A stretch of 64,000 bases of DNA from Streptomyces antarcticus (GTDB taxonomy: Bacteria; Actinomycetota; Actinomycetes; Streptomycetales; Streptomycetaceae), in assembly GCF_026627255.1 (NCBI RefSeq), contig NZ_JAPNLM010000006.1, positions 186,001-250,000 on the forward strand, in the 5' to 3' direction. A program made the translations under genes and the position numbers. The notes beneath the pieces were generated by a model. That model saw only the letters and a program-made list of their open reading frames with translations, did no database searches and was not told where the DNA came from. Shown piece after piece: positions 15,480 to 24,411 of the stretch (position 1 is its first letter; every line of letters starts with the position of its first letter).

Positions 15480-16243
15480 GTGACTGGACTCCCCATCCGT
15501 GTCTCCGGCCGCCGGCCGGTCTCCTCCCCGTCGGCCCGCAGCTCGTCGAGCGCCGGACCACCCGCCCCGCGCAGCCGGCGGGCGGGGCTCCCGGCCCACA
15601 CCTCGCCGGGCGGCACGTCGGCCAGGACCGTGCTTCCCATCCCGGTCAGCGACCAGGCGCCGACCGTCGTGTACTCGCGGACCAGCGCGCCCGCTCCCAC
15701 GTACGCCCCGCGCCCCACCCGCACCCCGCCGCCGAGGCGGACCCCCGAGGCCAGCGTGGCGAAGTCCCCGACCGCGTCGTCGTGGGTGAGGACCACCTGC
15801 GGCATCACCGCCACGTGCGACCCGACCCGTACGCCGGCGGTCAGCACGCTGTGCGCGAGCAGCACCGAGCCCACCCCGAGCATCGAGGACCGCGACACGA
15901 CCGCCGTGGGGTGGACCACCGTCGCGTACCGGTTCACGGGCAGCCCCAGCCGGCGCACCAGGCGCGCCCGCACCGCGTAGTCGCGCGGACTGCCGACGCA
16001 GACCACCACCCGGGCCGACCACAGCTCGTGCACCCGGTCGCAGCCGCCGAGCACCGGCACCCCGTCCACCTCCGCGCCCTCGAGCGCCGGATCGTCGTCG
16101 AGGTGCCCGAGGAGCCGCCAGCGCGGGGCGGACCCGTACGCCAGGTCGGCGGCGGCCACGTCCCGTACGGCCTGCGCGGTCTCCCGCGCGAACCCGCCCG
16201 CGCCGACGATCAGCAGGTCCTCGGTGACCTGGTGCCCGCTCAC
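15476..16243 (-). CDS. PglD/NeuD-type sugar O/N-acyltransferase (left-handed beta-helix)
   Basis: The 255-residue protein has an N-terminal Rossmann-like domain (DLLIVGAGGFARETAQAV) followed, from about residue 105, by hexapeptide repeats (VVHPTAVVSRSSMLGVGSVL and later GVRVGRGAYVGAGALV). This is the architecture of PglD, NeuD and PerB, which transfer an acetyl group from acetyl-CoA to an amino or hydroxyl group of a UDP- or CMP-sugar. The motif VLTHDDAVGDFATL carries the putative catalytic His in this branch. It sits between two aminotransferases with four-base overlaps on both sides, so N-acetylation of a freshly made amino sugar is the likely step. Confidence 0.85.
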   Translation of the reverse strand: MSGHQVTEDLLIVGAGGFARETAQAVRDVAAADLAYGSAPRWRLLGHLDDDPALEGAEVDGVPVLGGCDRVHELWSARVVVCVGSPRDYAVRARLVRRLGLPVNRYATVVHPTAVVSRSSMLGVGSVLLAHSVLTAGVRVGSHVAVMPQVVLTHDDAVGDFATLASGVRLGGGVRVGRGAYVGAGALVREYTTVGAWSLTGMGSTVLADVPPGEVWAGSPARRLRGAGGPALDELRADGEETGRRPETRMGSPVT

Positions 16244-17415
16244 CGGGCCGCCTGCTCGCGGAGCACCGCCACCACCCGGTCCTGCTGGGCCCGCGTCATC
16301 GTGTGGAACAGCGGCAGGATCAGCGAGCCGAGGCTGATCCGCTCGGTCACCGGCAGCGGCGCCGCGCCGTGCCCGGAGTACGCCGGCTCCAGGTGCGAGG
16401 CCATGATCCCGCGCCGGGCCGAGATCCCCGCCTCGGACAGCACGGCCAGCAGCTCGTCCCGGCCGACCGGGAAGTCCTGTGCCAGCAGCACCCAGTACGA
16501 CTGGAAGTTGCCCTCCCCGTGCGCCGGGTCCCGGACCGGACGCAGGCCCGGTACGTCCCGCAGCAGCTCCGCGTACCGGGCGGCCAGCTCCCGCCGCCGG
16601 GCCACGATCGCGTCGAGCCTTCCGAGCTGGACCAGGCCGACCGCGGCCTGGATGTCGGTCATCCGGTAGTTGTAGCCGACTTCCAGGTAGCTCTCGGCGA
16701 TCGGCTTGCCGCTCGCGTGCCGCTGCGCGGCGGACACGTTCATGCCGTGCTCGCGCAGCCTGCGCAGCCGCTCCGCCCACCGGGCGTCGTCCGTGGTCAC
16801 CATGCCGCCCTCGCCGGTGGTGATCACCTTGCGGGGGTGGAAGGACCAGGCCGCGAGCAGCGCGCCGTGGCCGACGGACTTGCCGCCGACGGTCGCGCCG
16901 ATGCCGCAGGCGGCGTCCTCCACCAGGGGAACCCCCCAGTCGGCGCACGCCGCGCGCAGCGCGTGCACGTCGGCGGGCACACCGCCCTGGTGGACGGCGA
17001 GCACCGCCCGGGTCCTGGGGGTGCGAACCGCGTCGACGGTGGCGGGCGTCAGGTTGCCGGTGGCCTCCTCGACGTCCGCGAAGACCGGCTCGGCCCCCAC
17101 GTAGCGGACGGCGTTGGCGGTGGCGATGAACGACAGCGACGGGACGACCACCTCGTCGCCCGGACCGAGGTCCAGGGCGATCAGTGCCAGGTGCAGGGCG
17201 CTGGTGCACGAACTCACCGCGATGCCGTGCTCGGCGCCCACCCGCTCCGCGAAGGCCCGCTCGAAGGCGGCGACCCGGGGGCCCTGGGCGACCCAGCCGG
17301 AGAGCACCGCGTCGGCGGCGGCCCTCGCCTCCTCCTCGCCCAGCCACGGCACCATCACCGGGATACGGGCCGGGGCGGCGTCCGGGGTGGCCGGTGCCGC
17401 GTCCGGGGCGCTCAT
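16240..17415 (-). CDS. DegT/DnrJ/EryC1-family sugar aminotransferase (PglE/perosamine-synthase-like)
   Basis: The 391-residue PLP enzyme begins IPVMVPWLGEEEARAAADAV, closer to sugar 4-aminotransferases such as PglE, RfbE/Per and ArnB than the other copy in the operon. Visible motifs are GIAVSSCTSALHLAL, VEDAACGIGAT for the Asp, and SFHPRKVITTGEGGMV with the Schiff-base lysine. It probably aminates a 4-keto sugar, with product acetylation by the adjacent PglD-like protein. The ATG at 17415 overlaps the upstream epimerase stop as ATGA; longer N-terminal readings are Arg-rich noise. Two DegT proteins in one operon suggest a diamino sugar or two different amino sugars. Confidence 0.88.
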   Translation of the reverse strand: MSAPDAAPATPDAAPARIPVMVPWLGEEEARAAADAVLSGWVAQGPRVAAFERAFAERVGAEHGIAVSSCTSALHLALIALDLGPGDEVVVPSLSFIATANAVRYVGAEPVFADVEEATGNLTPATVDAVRTPRTRAVLAVHQGGVPADVHALRAACADWGVPLVEDAACGIGATVGGKSVGHGALLAAWSFHPRKVITTGEGGMVTTDDARWAERLRRLREHGMNVSAAQRHASGKPIAESYLEVGYNYRMTDIQAAVGLVQLGRLDAIVARRRELAARYAELLRDVPGLRPVRDPAHGEGNFQSYWVLLAQDFPVGRDELLAVLSEAGISARRGIMASHLEPAYSGHGAAPLPVTERISLGSLILPLFHTMTRAQQDRVVAVLREQAAR

Positions 17416-18446
17416 CGGTCCGCGCCGGCGGCGGTGGTGGAGTCCGCGGCCGTGCCGGCGGCGGTGTCGGCGGCCGTGTCGGCGGCACGCTCGGCCCGCC
17501 ACCACTCCACCAGGTCCCGCAGCCCGCCGCGCAGGTCGATCTCCGCCGTGAAGCCGAGGCGATCCGTGGCCCGCGAGGTGTCGGCGAGCCGCCGGGTCAC
17601 CCCGTTCACCGCGCGCGCGGGCCCGTGCTCCGGCACCAGACCGTCCGCGTCCATCGCCTCCAGCAGGCCGAGCGCGAGGTCGAGCAGGCTGGTCTCGGTC
17701 CCGCTCGCGACGTTGAACACCTCGTCGGTCAGGTCCGACTCCGCGGCCAGCAGGTTGGCCCGCGCGATGTCCCTGACGTGTACGAAGTCCATGGTCTGGG
17801 TGCCGTCGCCGAGGATCAGCGGTGGCTCGCCCGCGGCGATCCGCTCCATCCAGCGGATGAGCACCTCGGTGTACAGCCCGTGGATGTCCATCCGCGGCCC
17901 GTACACGTTGAAGTAGCGCAGCGCGACGTAGTCCAGCCCGTACATCGAGTGGAAGCTGCGCAGCACCCCCTCATTGAAGGCCTTCGCCGCGCCGTAGAAG
18001 GTGTCGTTGCCGTACGGGTGGTGGTGCTCGCCGGTCGGGAAGGTCTCGGCCAGGCCGTACACCGAGGCCGAGGACGAGGCGATCACCTTGCCGACGCCCG
18101 CCGCGGCGGCCGCCTCCAGCACGTTGAACGTGCCGTCCACCATGACCTCGTTCGCCAGCCGCGGCTCTTCGGCGCACTGGGTGATCCGGATCGCGGCGAG
18201 GTGGAACACCAGGTCGGCGCCCTCCGTCGCCTTGCGCACCGCGGCCACGTCGCGGATGTCGCCCTCGACGACGTCCACCACGCCGCTCGGCAGGGCGCGG
18301 GCCAGGTTGGCGGTCCGCCCCCGCACGAAGTTGTCGAGCACCACGATCTCGCGTGCCCCGTTGTCCACCAGGAGGTCCACCAGGTGCGAGCCGATGGTGC
18401 CCGCTCCGCCGGTGACCAGAATCCTCTTGCCTCGTACGCTGCTCAA
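17412..18446 (-). CDS. NAD-dependent epimerase/dehydratase, UDP-glucose/GlcNAc 4-epimerase type
   Basis: The protein is an extended short-chain dehydrogenase. It has the GGAGTIGSHL nucleotide-binding motif close to its N-terminus, ASSSASVYG with the catalytic serine, and YGAAK as the YxxxK pair, followed by RYFNVYGPRMD. It should epimerise or otherwise modify a UDP-hexose for the polysaccharide. I chose TTG 18446 (SSVRGKRILVTGGAG), preceded by AGGGGCAGGG, because it fits the family N-terminus; GTG 18518 would add 24 residues unlike the family. The last ~15 residues are an Ala/Asp/Thr repeat. Its stop overlaps the downstream aminotransferase start. Confidence 0.85.
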   Translation of the reverse strand: MSSVRGKRILVTGGAGTIGSHLVDLLVDNGAREIVVLDNFVRGRTANLARALPSGVVDVVEGDIRDVAAVRKATEGADLVFHLAAIRITQCAEEPRLANEVMVDGTFNVLEAAAAAGVGKVIASSSASVYGLAETFPTGEHHHPYGNDTFYGAAKAFNEGVLRSFHSMYGLDYVALRYFNVYGPRMDIHGLYTEVLIRWMERIAAGEPPLILGDGTQTMDFVHVRDIARANLLAAESDLTDEVFNVASGTETSLLDLALGLLEAMDADGLVPEHGPARAVNGVTRRLADTSRATDRLGFTAEIDLRGGLRDLVEWWRAERAADTAADTAAGTAADSTTAAGADR

Positions 18447-18596
18447 CGCCCTGCCCCTACTGAGTCGGTCATGGTGTTCCCTGTGGTGCCCGGCCGTCGC
18501 CGTGGCCGCGACGGTCACCGCCGAGGCCGGCGTGACGGCCGGGGCTGCGGCGGTGTCAAGGTCGGTGTGAAGGCCGGTGTGCTGATGGACGGACGG

Positions 18597-19697
18597 TCAG
18601 CGTCCGGTGCGCAGTCCGACGACCGCGCCGCGGAACTCCAGGCTCCGGGAGGCCGCTTCCAGGATGTCCAGCACCTGGAGGCCCGCCCGGCCGTCGGTCA
18701 GCGCCGGCCGGCCGTTCCTGATCGCGCCGGAGAACTCCTCGACCATGCTGCGCAGGGCCTCCTTCTCGCCGAGGGCCGGCGCCACCATGTCGCCGGACCG
18801 GTAGGAGACGAGCATGTCGCGGCGCTCGTCCGCCCCGATCTCCTGCGGGGCGGTCAGATCCACGCCCCGGTCGAACACCGCCACCCGCTGCGTGGGGTTG
18901 AGGTCGTCCCACACCAGGGTGCGCTTGGAACCGCCGACCATGGTGGTGCGCACCTTCGTCGGGGACAGCCAGTTGACGTGCACGTGGGCGATGGCCCCAT
19001 TGTTGAGCTGGAGCGTCAGATAGGCCACGCAGGACTGTCCGGCCCCGATGGGATCGGCTCCGTGCGCGGCGACCGCGACCGGCCGGACGTGGTCCGGGAG
19101 GATGAAGTCGAGGACCGAGAGGTCGTGGGGGGCCAGGTCCCACAGGACGTCGACGTCCTTCTGGACCAGCCCCAGGTTGATCCGGACCGAGTCGAAGAAC
19201 TGGATGTCGCCGAGTTCGCCGGAGCGGACCATCTCGCGGATCCGCCCCACCGCGGGGGTGTAGCAGTACGTGTGGTCGCACATCAGGGTGAGGCCGCGTT
19301 CCTCGGCCTCGTTCACCAGCCGCAGCCCGTCCTCGTACGTGGCGGCGAGGGGCTTCTCCACGAGGACGTGCTTGCCGGCGCGCAGGGCTGCCAGTGCCAC
19401 GTCCAGGTGGGTGCCGGCCGGGGTGGCCACGGCGACGGCGTCGACGGCCGGGTCGGCGAGGACCGCCGCGTAGTCCGAGGTCGCCTGCACGGTGGAGTAC
19501 CCGCCGAGCACCTTCCGGGCCCGGTCCTCGTCGAGGTCGCAGAGCCAGCGGAGCCGGAACTCCGGACTCGACTGGAAGTTGCGGACGAGGTTGGGCCCCC
19601 AGTACCCGGCGCCGACCACGGCGACGCCTAACGGCCCGGCGGGCTCCCGGCCGGCGGCGCCGGCGTCCTGCCCCGCGTCCTTGGCGGTGTCCTTCAC
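18597..19697 (-). CDS. Gfo/Idh/MocA-family NAD(P)-dependent sugar dehydrogenase
   Basis: The 366-residue protein has GVAVVGAGYWGPNLVRNF as its Rossmann motif and VEKPLAAT with the conserved EKP lysine. CDHTYCYTP and WDLAPHDLSVLDF follow in the substrate domain, the latter carrying the conserved His. In amino-sugar pathways such as WbpB/WlbA, these enzymes oxidise the C3 hydroxyl of a UDP-uronic acid before transamination by a DegT enzyme; both activities are present next door. I chose GTG 19697, preceded by GGAGGGAAGGGG; the frame extends to 19742. This appears to be the first gene of the minus-strand operon running to about 9995. Confidence 0.87.
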   Translation of the reverse strand: MKDTAKDAGQDAGAAGREPAGPLGVAVVGAGYWGPNLVRNFQSSPEFRLRWLCDLDEDRARKVLGGYSTVQATSDYAAVLADPAVDAVAVATPAGTHLDVALAALRAGKHVLVEKPLAATYEDGLRLVNEAEERGLTLMCDHTYCYTPAVGRIREMVRSGELGDIQFFDSVRINLGLVQKDVDVLWDLAPHDLSVLDFILPDHVRPVAVAAHGADPIGAGQSCVAYLTLQLNNGAIAHVHVNWLSPTKVRTTMVGGSKRTLVWDDLNPTQRVAVFDRGVDLTAPQEIGADERRDMLVSYRSGDMVAPALGEKEALRSMVEEFSGAIRNGRPALTDGRAGLQVLDILEAASRSLEFRGAVVGLRTGR

Positions 19698-20102
19698 AGC
19701 GTTCCCCTTCCCTCCGCGCACGCCGACCGGCGTGTCGCCCACTCATGGCCGGGACGCGTGCGAAGGAAGGAGGTGCCGTCGACGGCAGGCCGGACGCGTG
19801 CGCGACCGTGCGTGCCCGTTCAACGGTGATGGCCCCCCACAACCGATGCCCTGTGTGTTCCGCGTACTCGCGCCCCCCGGCCGTCCGGCACCCCGTGCCG
19901 ATCCGCCCGTCGGCCGTGCCGCCTGTCCCCCCAAGCGACGCGCCCGTACCGTCCTGCATGTCCGTCCGTTCCGGATTGCTCCCGGCGTCGCCGAAGCACG
20001 CCGAATCCGGTCGGCTTCGCTCAATCTAGACCACCAGGCCTACGCCCGGGAGGAGTTGAGGGAAACGCTCGGTGCGGGTGTTCGGGCGTGCATACTTCCC
20101 GG
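19698..20102. promoter_or_regulatory. Divergent intergenic region, probable operon promoters
   Basis: About 400 non-coding bases separate the minus-strand sugar operon from a plus-strand glycosyltransferase. Promoters for both directions are expected. Small open frames cross it but have no coding-like third-position bias or homology that I can see. No clear -35/-10 pair or operator was identified; the AT-richer patch near CTCAATCTAGACC (20021-20033) is the only feature that stands out. Confidence 0.4.
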
Positions 20103-21038
20103 GTGACCAGCATCGTGATCCCGGCCCACAACGAGGGCCGGGTCATCGGCCGGCTCCTCGACGCCCTCCTGACGGAAGCCCCCGCGGACCCGTCGGCGCG
20201 GGCCTCCGCGGCAGAGGAAACCGACATAGTCGTCGTCTGCAACGGCTGTACGGACGACACCGCCCGGGTGGCGGGCGCGCGCGGACCCCGCGTACGGGTC
20301 GTGGAGATCCCGACCCCTTCCAAACACACGGCACTTCGGGTCGGCGACGAGCACGCCCGGGGGTTCCCCCGGCTCTATGTGGACGCCGACGTCGTCGTCG
20401 GGGCCGCCGATGTACGGGAGTTGGCCGCCGCCCTCGCCGGAAGCCCGGACCTGCTCGCCGCCGCCCCCGGCCGGGAGGTACCGCTGACCGGCTGCGCCTG
20501 GCCGGTGCGCGCGTACTACCGGGTGTGGCAGCGGCTCCCGGCGGTCCGCGAGGGACTGTTCGGGCGGGGGGTCATCGCGGTGTCCGAGCCGGGGCACGCA
20601 CGGATCGCGGCGCTGCCCCCGCTGATGGCCGACGACTTGGCCGCGTCCCTCGCCTTCGGGCCGGGGGAGCGGCGGGTGGTGGAGTCGGCCCGGGTCGTCG
20701 TCCATCCGCCGCGCACGTGGTCCGACCTCGTCAAGCGCCGTATCCGCGCGGCGACTTCGTCCGCCGAGGTGGAGCACTACCAGGCGTCGCGGCCGGCCGG
20801 CGGGCCGGGTGCCCCGGGTGTCCCGGATGGGCCGGGTGGGCCGGAGTCGCTGTCCGTGCCGTCCGCGCGCACCAGCACGGCCGACCTGCGTGCCCTGCTG
20901 AGGACCCAACCGCGGCTGCTGCCCGGAGTCGTGGTGTTCGTCGTGGCGGCACTCGCCGCCCGCAGGGGATCGCGCAAGGCCATCCGGAACCGAGACTTCT
21001 CCACCTGGCTGCGGGACGAGAGCAGCCGCCAGGGCTGA
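20103..21038 (+). CDS. Glycosyltransferase family 2
   Basis: The 311-residue protein begins TSIVIPAHNEGRVIGRLLDAL and has VVVCNGCTDDTA and LYVDADVVV as the acidic metal-binding motif. The remainder resembles family-2 proteins that act on lipid carriers, with a hydrophobic segment near residues 270-290 (GVVVFVVAALAA). The GTG at 20103 fits the family start, though GTG 20088 is possible. It stands alone downstream of the divergent intergenic region. It may complete the polysaccharide repeat unit or serve an unrelated glycosylation. A Gly/Pro-rich patch around residue 235 (PGVPDGPGGPES) looks like a disordered loop. Confidence 0.82.
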   Translation: MTSIVIPAHNEGRVIGRLLDALLTEAPADPSARASAAEETDIVVVCNGCTDDTARVAGARGPRVRVVEIPTPSKHTALRVGDEHARGFPRLYVDADVVVGAADVRELAAALAGSPDLLAAAPGREVPLTGCAWPVRAYYRVWQRLPAVREGLFGRGVIAVSEPGHARIAALPPLMADDLAASLAFGPGERRVVESARVVVHPPRTWSDLVKRRIRAATSSAEVEHYQASRPAGGPGAPGVPDGPGGPESLSVPSARTSTADLRALLRTQPRLLPGVVVFVVAALAARRGSRKAIRNRDFSTWLRDESSRQG

Positions 21039-21168
21039 GGGGGCCGCGCCGTACGGCCGGGCCGCGGAGGCCGGCCACCGCTCGGCCACCGCTCGGACGG
21101 TCTCCGGCCGGTGTCCGGCCGAATGGCCTCGTACGCCCCTCTGTTGCCCTGTACAACCACTATGGTTC

Positions 21169-21186
21169 CACTCGCACGTTCGAGTG
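21169..21186. promoter_or_regulatory. Inverted repeat upstream of the MFS gene
   Basis: CACTCG-CACGTT-CGAGTG has perfect 6-bp arms around a 6-base spacer, 39 bases upstream of the MFS start. The AT-rich patch TACAACCACTATGG just before it could hold a -10. A regulator binding here would control the permease/propeller pair; this is inference from position. Confidence 0.35.
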
Positions 21187-21224
21187 CGCGTGTCCGAGAC
21201 CGTCGCCATCGGGAGCTCCAGAGC

Positions 21225-23162
21225 ATGTACCTCGCGGACCGCTCCGCGCCCGTGCCCGTCGGCGCGAAGCCCGCGCCGGGACGGGGACCCGTCCGCGCCC
21301 GGGCCGTGGCCCCGGCCGTCCTCGCGCTGGGCACGGTCAGTCTGATCACCGACATCTCCTCCGAGATGGTCACGGCGGTCCTGCCCCTGTACCTGATCGC
21401 GGGACTGGGACTGAGCCCCCTCGGATTCGGCGCGCTCGACGGCGTCTACAACGGGGTCAGCGCCTTGGTGCAGCTGACCGGAGGGCACCTCGCGGACCGG
21501 GTCCGCAACCACAAGCTGATCGCCGGGATCGGGTACGGCCTGTCCGCCCTCTGCAAGCCGCTGCTGCTGCTCGCGCACAGCCTGGGGCCGGTGGCCGTGG
21601 TCCTCGCGCTGGAGCGCACCGGCAAGGGTTTGCGCACCGCGCCGCGCGACGCGCTGATATCCCTGTCCACGCCGGCGGAGTTACAGGGCCGCGCCTTCGG
21701 CGTCCACCGGGCCATGGACACCACCGGGGCGCTGCTGGGGCCCCTCGCCGCGTTCTTCATCCTGAACGCGGCGGTCGGCGGCTACGACGCCGTGTTCGGG
21801 GTGAGCGCCTGCGTGGCCGTACTGGGCGTGGTGGTGCTCGTGCTGTTCGTACCGTCCGGCGGCAGCGCCGCCGTGGGCGCGGCCGGCGCGGCCAGTGCCG
21901 GCGCGGCCCCGCCGCCCCCGCGCGGCGCCCCCGCCGGACGGGCCGTCGCCGCGCGACCGCCGACCCCGAAACCGCCCGCGGCGGACGCACAGCCCGGGAC
22001 CCCCCCGATCGAGGCCCCCGCACCGGCCGGAGGCCCCGCACCGGCCGCAGGTCCCGTTCCCGCTTCGGTCCTGCCGGCCGGAGGCCCCGCCGAGGCGGGG
22101 AGCCCCGTACCGGCCGACTGCCCCGCTGCCGCCGGGGGCCTCGTACCGGCTGACGGCCCACCGGCCGCAGGCCCCGTACTGGCTCCGGGTCGGCCGGGCG
22201 GGGGCCCGGCCGTGGGACCGGCGAGTGGAGGCTTCGGGTCGCCTGCGGGCATGCCGGCCGCAGGCACCGTACCGGCCGCGGTTCCGGACGCGGGTGTGCC
22301 CGGGGGGCGGCCGCCCGCCGCGAACGTGCGCGAGGCGCTGGCCCTGCTGCGGCTGCCCCGGCTGCGTGCCCTGGCGCTCTGCGCCGCCCTGCTCGGCCTG
22401 ACCACCGTCAGCGACGCCTTCGTCTACCTGCTGCTCCAGGACCGCGTCGGCATCGGCGAGCAGTGGTTCCCGCTGCTGCCGCTGGGCACCGCCGCCGTGT
22501 TCCTGCTGCTCGCCGTACCCGCCGGCGCCCTCGCCGACCGGATCGGGCGGCGCACCGTGTTCCTCACCGGACACGCCCTCCTGCTGGCCGGGTACGGACT
22601 GCTGCTGTGGGCGCCCGACTGGCCGGCCCTTCCGTACCTGGTGCTGGCGCTGCACGGCATGTTCTACGCCGCCACCGACGGCGTGCTGCCGGCCGCCGTC
22701 GGCGCCACCGTCCCCGCGCGCCTGCGAGCCACCGGCATGGCCCTGGTCGGCACCGGCCAGGCGCTGGCCCGGTTCGGCTGCTCGCTGGCCTTCGGCGGCG
22801 CGTGGACCCTGTGGGGGCCCGGCCCGGCGCTGGCCGCAGCCGCGGCCGGCCTGCTCTGCTGCGGGGCCGTCGCCGCCTGCGTACTGCGCCCCGGCGCCCC
22901 GGGTGGCACGGCTCCGGACGGCACCGCCCCGGACGGCGCGGCCCCGGGCCCCGGCGGCCCGCCCGCGGCCGGTGCCCGGGACGGTACGCCTCCCGGTGCG
23001 GGCGCCGCGCCTCCGGGGCCCGCCCGGGCACCCGTACCCGTACCCGTACCCGTACCCGAACCCGAACCCGTGCCCGTCCCGGACGACCGGGACCCCGGCG
23101 ACCGGACCCGCCACGACCGCGCCCCCGCGGACCCGACCCGACGCCCGCGAGGAACCCGATGA
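21225..23162 (+). CDS. MFS permease with a very long Pro/Ala/Gly central loop
   Basis: The protein of about 645 residues has two sets of six membrane helices. The first half holds LGTVSLITDISSEMVTAVLPLYL and the MFS loop motif GGHLADRVRNHKL; the second holds LALCAALLGLTTVSDAF and AGALADRIGRRTV. They are joined by ~155 residues (about 212-366) almost entirely Pro, Ala and Gly. The N-terminal SLITDISSEM pattern is typical of a Streptomyces MFS subfamily of unknown substrate. ATG 21225 with GGGAG upstream is preferred over the upstream alternative at 21111. The C-terminus ends in a (CCCGTA)n-coded Pro-Val/Pro-Glu run, and the stop overlaps the next start. Confidence 0.85.
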   Translation: MYLADRSAPVPVGAKPAPGRGPVRARAVAPAVLALGTVSLITDISSEMVTAVLPLYLIAGLGLSPLGFGALDGVYNGVSALVQLTGGHLADRVRNHKLIAGIGYGLSALCKPLLLLAHSLGPVAVVLALERTGKGLRTAPRDALISLSTPAELQGRAFGVHRAMDTTGALLGPLAAFFILNAAVGGYDAVFGVSACVAVLGVVVLVLFVPSGGSAAVGAAGAASAGAAPPPPRGAPAGRAVAARPPTPKPPAADAQPGTPPIEAPAPAGGPAPAAGPVPASVLPAGGPAEAGSPVPADCPAAAGGLVPADGPPAAGPVLAPGRPGGGPAVGPASGGFGSPAGMPAAGTVPAAVPDAGVPGGRPPAANVREALALLRLPRLRALALCAALLGLTTVSDAFVYLLLQDRVGIGEQWFPLLPLGTAAVFLLLAVPAGALADRIGRRTVFLTGHALLLAGYGLLLWAPDWPALPYLVLALHGMFYAATDGVLPAAVGATVPARLRATGMALVGTGQALARFGCSLAFGGAWTLWGPGPALAAAAAGLLCCGAVAACVLRPGAPGGTAPDGTAPDGAAPGPGGPPAAGARDGTPPGAGAAPPGPARAPVPVPVPVPEPEPVPVPDDRDPGDRTRHDRAPADPTRRPRGTR

Positions 23163-24172
23163 CCCTCTCCCGCCGCCTGCTCATGCTCGCCCTGGCGGTA
23201 CTGCTCCTCGGCGGTGTCGCCGTCGCGCTGGTGCTGCGCGCCGCCGCCCGCGCCGATCAGCCCCGGGAGGGCGGCCCCACGATCGCCGCGGGTGAGGTCA
23301 CGCTGACCCAGCGGGACCGGCTGGCCTTCCTCAACACCGCCCAGGGCCCGCACCGCGGAGCCCTCGCGTCGGTTCCGGCCGACGCCCCGCAGGCCGCTCG
23401 TACCGCCTCCGGGCTCACCTGCCAACGCTTCCACGCCGCCGCGGGCACCGGGGTCTGCCTCAGCTCCACCCCGGGCGCGCTCGCCCAGGAGAACCGGGCC
23501 GTCATCGTCGACGCCGAGCTGCGCACGCTGCGCGACTTCCCCCTCGCCGGCACCCCCAGCCGGGCCCGCGTGTCCCCGAGCGGCCGGTTCGCGGCCTGGA
23601 CGGTGTTCGTCTCCGGCGAGTCGTACGGCGCCGCGTTCTTCTCCACCCGTACCTCGATCGTGGACACCCGTACCTGGGTCCTCGAACCCGACCTGGAGAA
23701 GTTCGCCATCTCCCTGGACGGCCGGCCCTACAGCGCCGCCGACGTCAACTTCTGGGGCGTGACCTTCGCCAAGGACGACGACACCTTTTACGCGACCCTC
23801 GGCACCGCCGGCCAGACCCACCTGGTCCGGGGCTCGGTGTCCCGGCGCGCGGTCACCACGCTCGCGCAGAACGTCGAATGCCCCTCGCTGTCCCCGGACG
23901 AGACCCGCGTCGCGTACAAGAAGCGCGTGACGCGCGGCGCCTCGCTGTGGCGCGAGCACGTCCTGGACCTGAGCACCCTGCGCGAGGTGCCGCTCGCGGA
24001 GAAGCGCAGTGTGGACGACCAGGCCGTCTGGCTCGACGACCGCACCCTCGCCTACGCCCTGCCCTCCGACGGCGCCGTCGACAGCACGGACCTGTGGACC
24101 GTCCCGGCCGACGGCAGTGGCGCCCCGCGCCTCCTGGCCCCCGGCGCCGCCTCCCCGGCGCGCCTGCGCTGA
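23159..24172 (+). CDS. Membrane-anchored TolB/WD40-like beta-propeller protein
   Basis: The 337-residue protein starts with MTLSRRLLMLALAVLLLGG, an uncleaved anchor or signal sequence, and has no other membrane segment. Repeating blocks such as SRARVSPSGRFAAWTVF, SLSPDETRVAYKKR and QAVWLDDRTLAYALP are WD40-like/TolB blades, giving a propeller of about six blades outside the cell. It overlaps the MFS gene by 4 bases (ATGA), so the two are made together; the propeller may be an extracellular partner or sensor of the permease, which is inference. It is followed by a hairpin terminator. Confidence 0.8.
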   Translation: MTLSRRLLMLALAVLLLGGVAVALVLRAAARADQPREGGPTIAAGEVTLTQRDRLAFLNTAQGPHRGALASVPADAPQAARTASGLTCQRFHAAAGTGVCLSSTPGALAQENRAVIVDAELRTLRDFPLAGTPSRARVSPSGRFAAWTVFVSGESYGAAFFSTRTSIVDTRTWVLEPDLEKFAISLDGRPYSAADVNFWGVTFAKDDDTFYATLGTAGQTHLVRGSVSRRAVTTLAQNVECPSLSPDETRVAYKKRVTRGASLWREHVLDLSTLREVPLAEKRSVDDQAVWLDDRTLAYALPSDGAVDSTDLWTVPADGSGAPRLLAPGAASPARLR

Positions 24173-24182
24173 CCCGGGTCCG

Positions 24183-24201
24183 CCTCCGGCGGCACCGGAG
24201 G
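24183..24201 (+). terminator. Hairpin terminator after the MFS/propeller operon
   Basis: CCTCCGG-CGGCA-CCGGAGG forms a perfect 7-bp stem with a 5-base loop, 10 bases after the propeller gene stop. Two copies of CGGCGCCCGCCGAGG follow within the next 60 bases. There is no T-run, as is common in actinomycetes. Confidence 0.5.
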
Positions 24202-24411
24202 AGGGCGGCGGCGCCCGCCGAGGGACGGCGCCCGCCGAGGAGCGGCGGCTCCGCAATCCGGCACGCCCGCTTCGTGACAATCCGCACATTCATTCCCAAA
24301 GCTATTCCCTGGAGGGGACAATTACTTTCGGAATTGTCGTATATGGGCCGTTTCTAAGGCCTGCGCCATCCGTCGACCGGCCGTCGACCGGCCGGCGCCA
24401 CAGGGAGTGAC

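Noticed and set aside
19743..20024. Small open frames on both strands between the Gfo/Idh gene and the glycosyltransferase
   Set aside because: Arg/Pro-rich translations, no ribosome-binding sites, typical of GC-rich intergenic DNA.
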